A DNA stretch of 64,000 nucleotides from Phreatobacter stygius (GTDB lineage: Bacteria; Pseudomonadota; Alphaproteobacteria; Rhizobiales; Phreatobacteraceae), in NCBI RefSeq assembly GCF_005144885.1, contig NZ_CP039690.1, positions 4,725,001 to 4,789,000 of the forward strand, in the 5' to 3' direction. Positions within the stretch are counted from its first letter, which is position 1, and each line of letters starts with the position of its first letter. Both the position numbers and the translations under genes were made by a program. Under the pieces are notes generated by a model that was not told the DNA's origin, searched no databases, and worked only from the letters and a program-made list of their open reading frames with translations. This document shows positions 63,648 through 64,000 of this stretch, one piece after another.

Positions 63648-64000
63648 TCAATCGGCATGGCCGGTTTCGTCCTCGATCTGGATGGTCGAGAGATGCAGGT
63701 CGTAGCGCTGCTCGAGGAGCTTCTCGACGCGCTTGCGCAAAGCGATCATTCCGTCAGCCGGTGTCTTGGCCACGATATGGGCGGTGACGACGTTCCGGCC
63801 GCTGGTCAGCGACCAGACATGCAGGTCATGGACGCCGGCGACACCCTCGAGCGCCAGGAGGTCCTGTTCGACCACCGCCACGTCGATGCCCGCTGGCGCC
63901 GCCTGCAGCAGCACATCGACACTTTCGCGCAGCAGGATCCAGGTGCGCGGCAGCACCCACAGGCCGATCAGCACGGCGATGACCGTGTCGACCCAGGTCC
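63648..64000 (-). CDS. cation diffusion facilitator (CDF) transporter, C-terminal part
   Basis: The gene runs off the right edge; about 117 C-terminal residues are visible. The edge sequence TWVDTVIAVLIGLWVLPRTWILLRESVDVLLQAAP is the last membrane helix region of CzcD-type efflux proteins, followed by the cytoplasmic ferredoxin-like domain GVAGVHDLHVWSLTSGRNVVTAHIV with the His residues that bind metal. It exports Zn, Co or related divalent cations in exchange for protons. The terminal EDETGHAD tail is acidic. Confidence 0.88.
   Translation of the reverse strand, partial: TWVDTVIAVLIGLWVLPRTWILLRESVDVLLQAAPAGIDVAVVEQDLLALEGVAGVHDLHVWSLTSGRNVVTAHIVAKTPADGMIALRKRVEKLLEQRYDLHLSTIQIEDETGHAD

Overview
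The window is GC-rich, gene-dense chromosomal DNA of a free-living alphaproteobacterium, most likely of the Hyphomicrobiales (Bosea/Phreatobacter-like; this placement is inference). The reasons are the GC-rich codon use, the many solute-binding-protein transporters (TRAP, TTT, Liv and amino-acid ABC), an IalB-family protein, and gene content typical of that order. I see about 60 protein genes and no rRNA, tRNA or CRISPR array.

Layout. 1-3.8 kb: end of an unknown gene, a GST, a uracil-DNA glycosylase-family protein and a secreted caspase-fold protein that has lost both catalytic residues. 3.8-10.8 kb: a beta-hydroxyacid dehydrogenase, two tandem TakP-like TRAP binding proteins, a patatin lipoprotein and the TRAP permeases DctM/DctQ. 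11.2-19 kb: an orphan TagO-like protein, NhaA, a DMT exporter, a SolA-type amine oxidase, a winged-helix membrane protein, MoaA, a DUF971 protein and a proline-rich protein that overlaps it. 19-28.6 kb: an orphan TctC, a CYTH protein, a LysE exporter, a GT39 transferase, GabD, Gph, a soluble chemoreceptor with PilZ, a nucleotidyltransferase and a SnoaL-like protein.

28.7-32 kb: two LysR regulators separated by a small island of lower GC. The island carries a RusA-like Holliday-junction nuclease and a protein that looks like a degenerate restriction-endonuclease fold joined to a HEPN domain. It is bounded by a 63-bp direct repeat (61 identical) made from the 3' end of the first lysR gene. This is the best candidate for an undescribed mobile or defence unit. 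32-39 kb: one long minus-strand operon of tetR, livG, livF, livK, livH, livM, a GAF protein and an amidohydrolase, headed by a perfect 22-bp inverted repeat. 39.1-40.5 kb: an IS4-family insertion sequence.

40.6-47.8 kb: a B12 switch locus. nrdA/nrdB (the R2 subunit has Phe in place of the radical Tyr, as in class Ic) and metE are divergent, and each has its own cobalamin riboswitch. The two leaders share an identical 22-base stretch after the aptamer. B12-independent enzymes would be shut off when cobalamin is available, which implies B12-dependent counterparts (NrdJ, MetH) elsewhere in the genome.

48.3-59.7 kb: an amino-acid ABC transporter divergent from an eight-gene catabolic cluster (2-hydroxyacid dehydrogenase, RidA, aminotransferase, ThDP enzyme, DadA-type oxidase, Asp/Glu racemase-family protein, FAD-linked dehydrogenase, GntR regulator). 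It looks like a pathway for an unidentified amino acid, possibly a D-amino acid. 59.7-64 kb: an unknown protein, an acyl-homoserine-lactone-synthase-like acyltransferase, a glyoxalase-hydrolase fusion resembling MhqO plus MhqD, an IalB-family protein and the C-terminal part of a cation diffusion facilitator.
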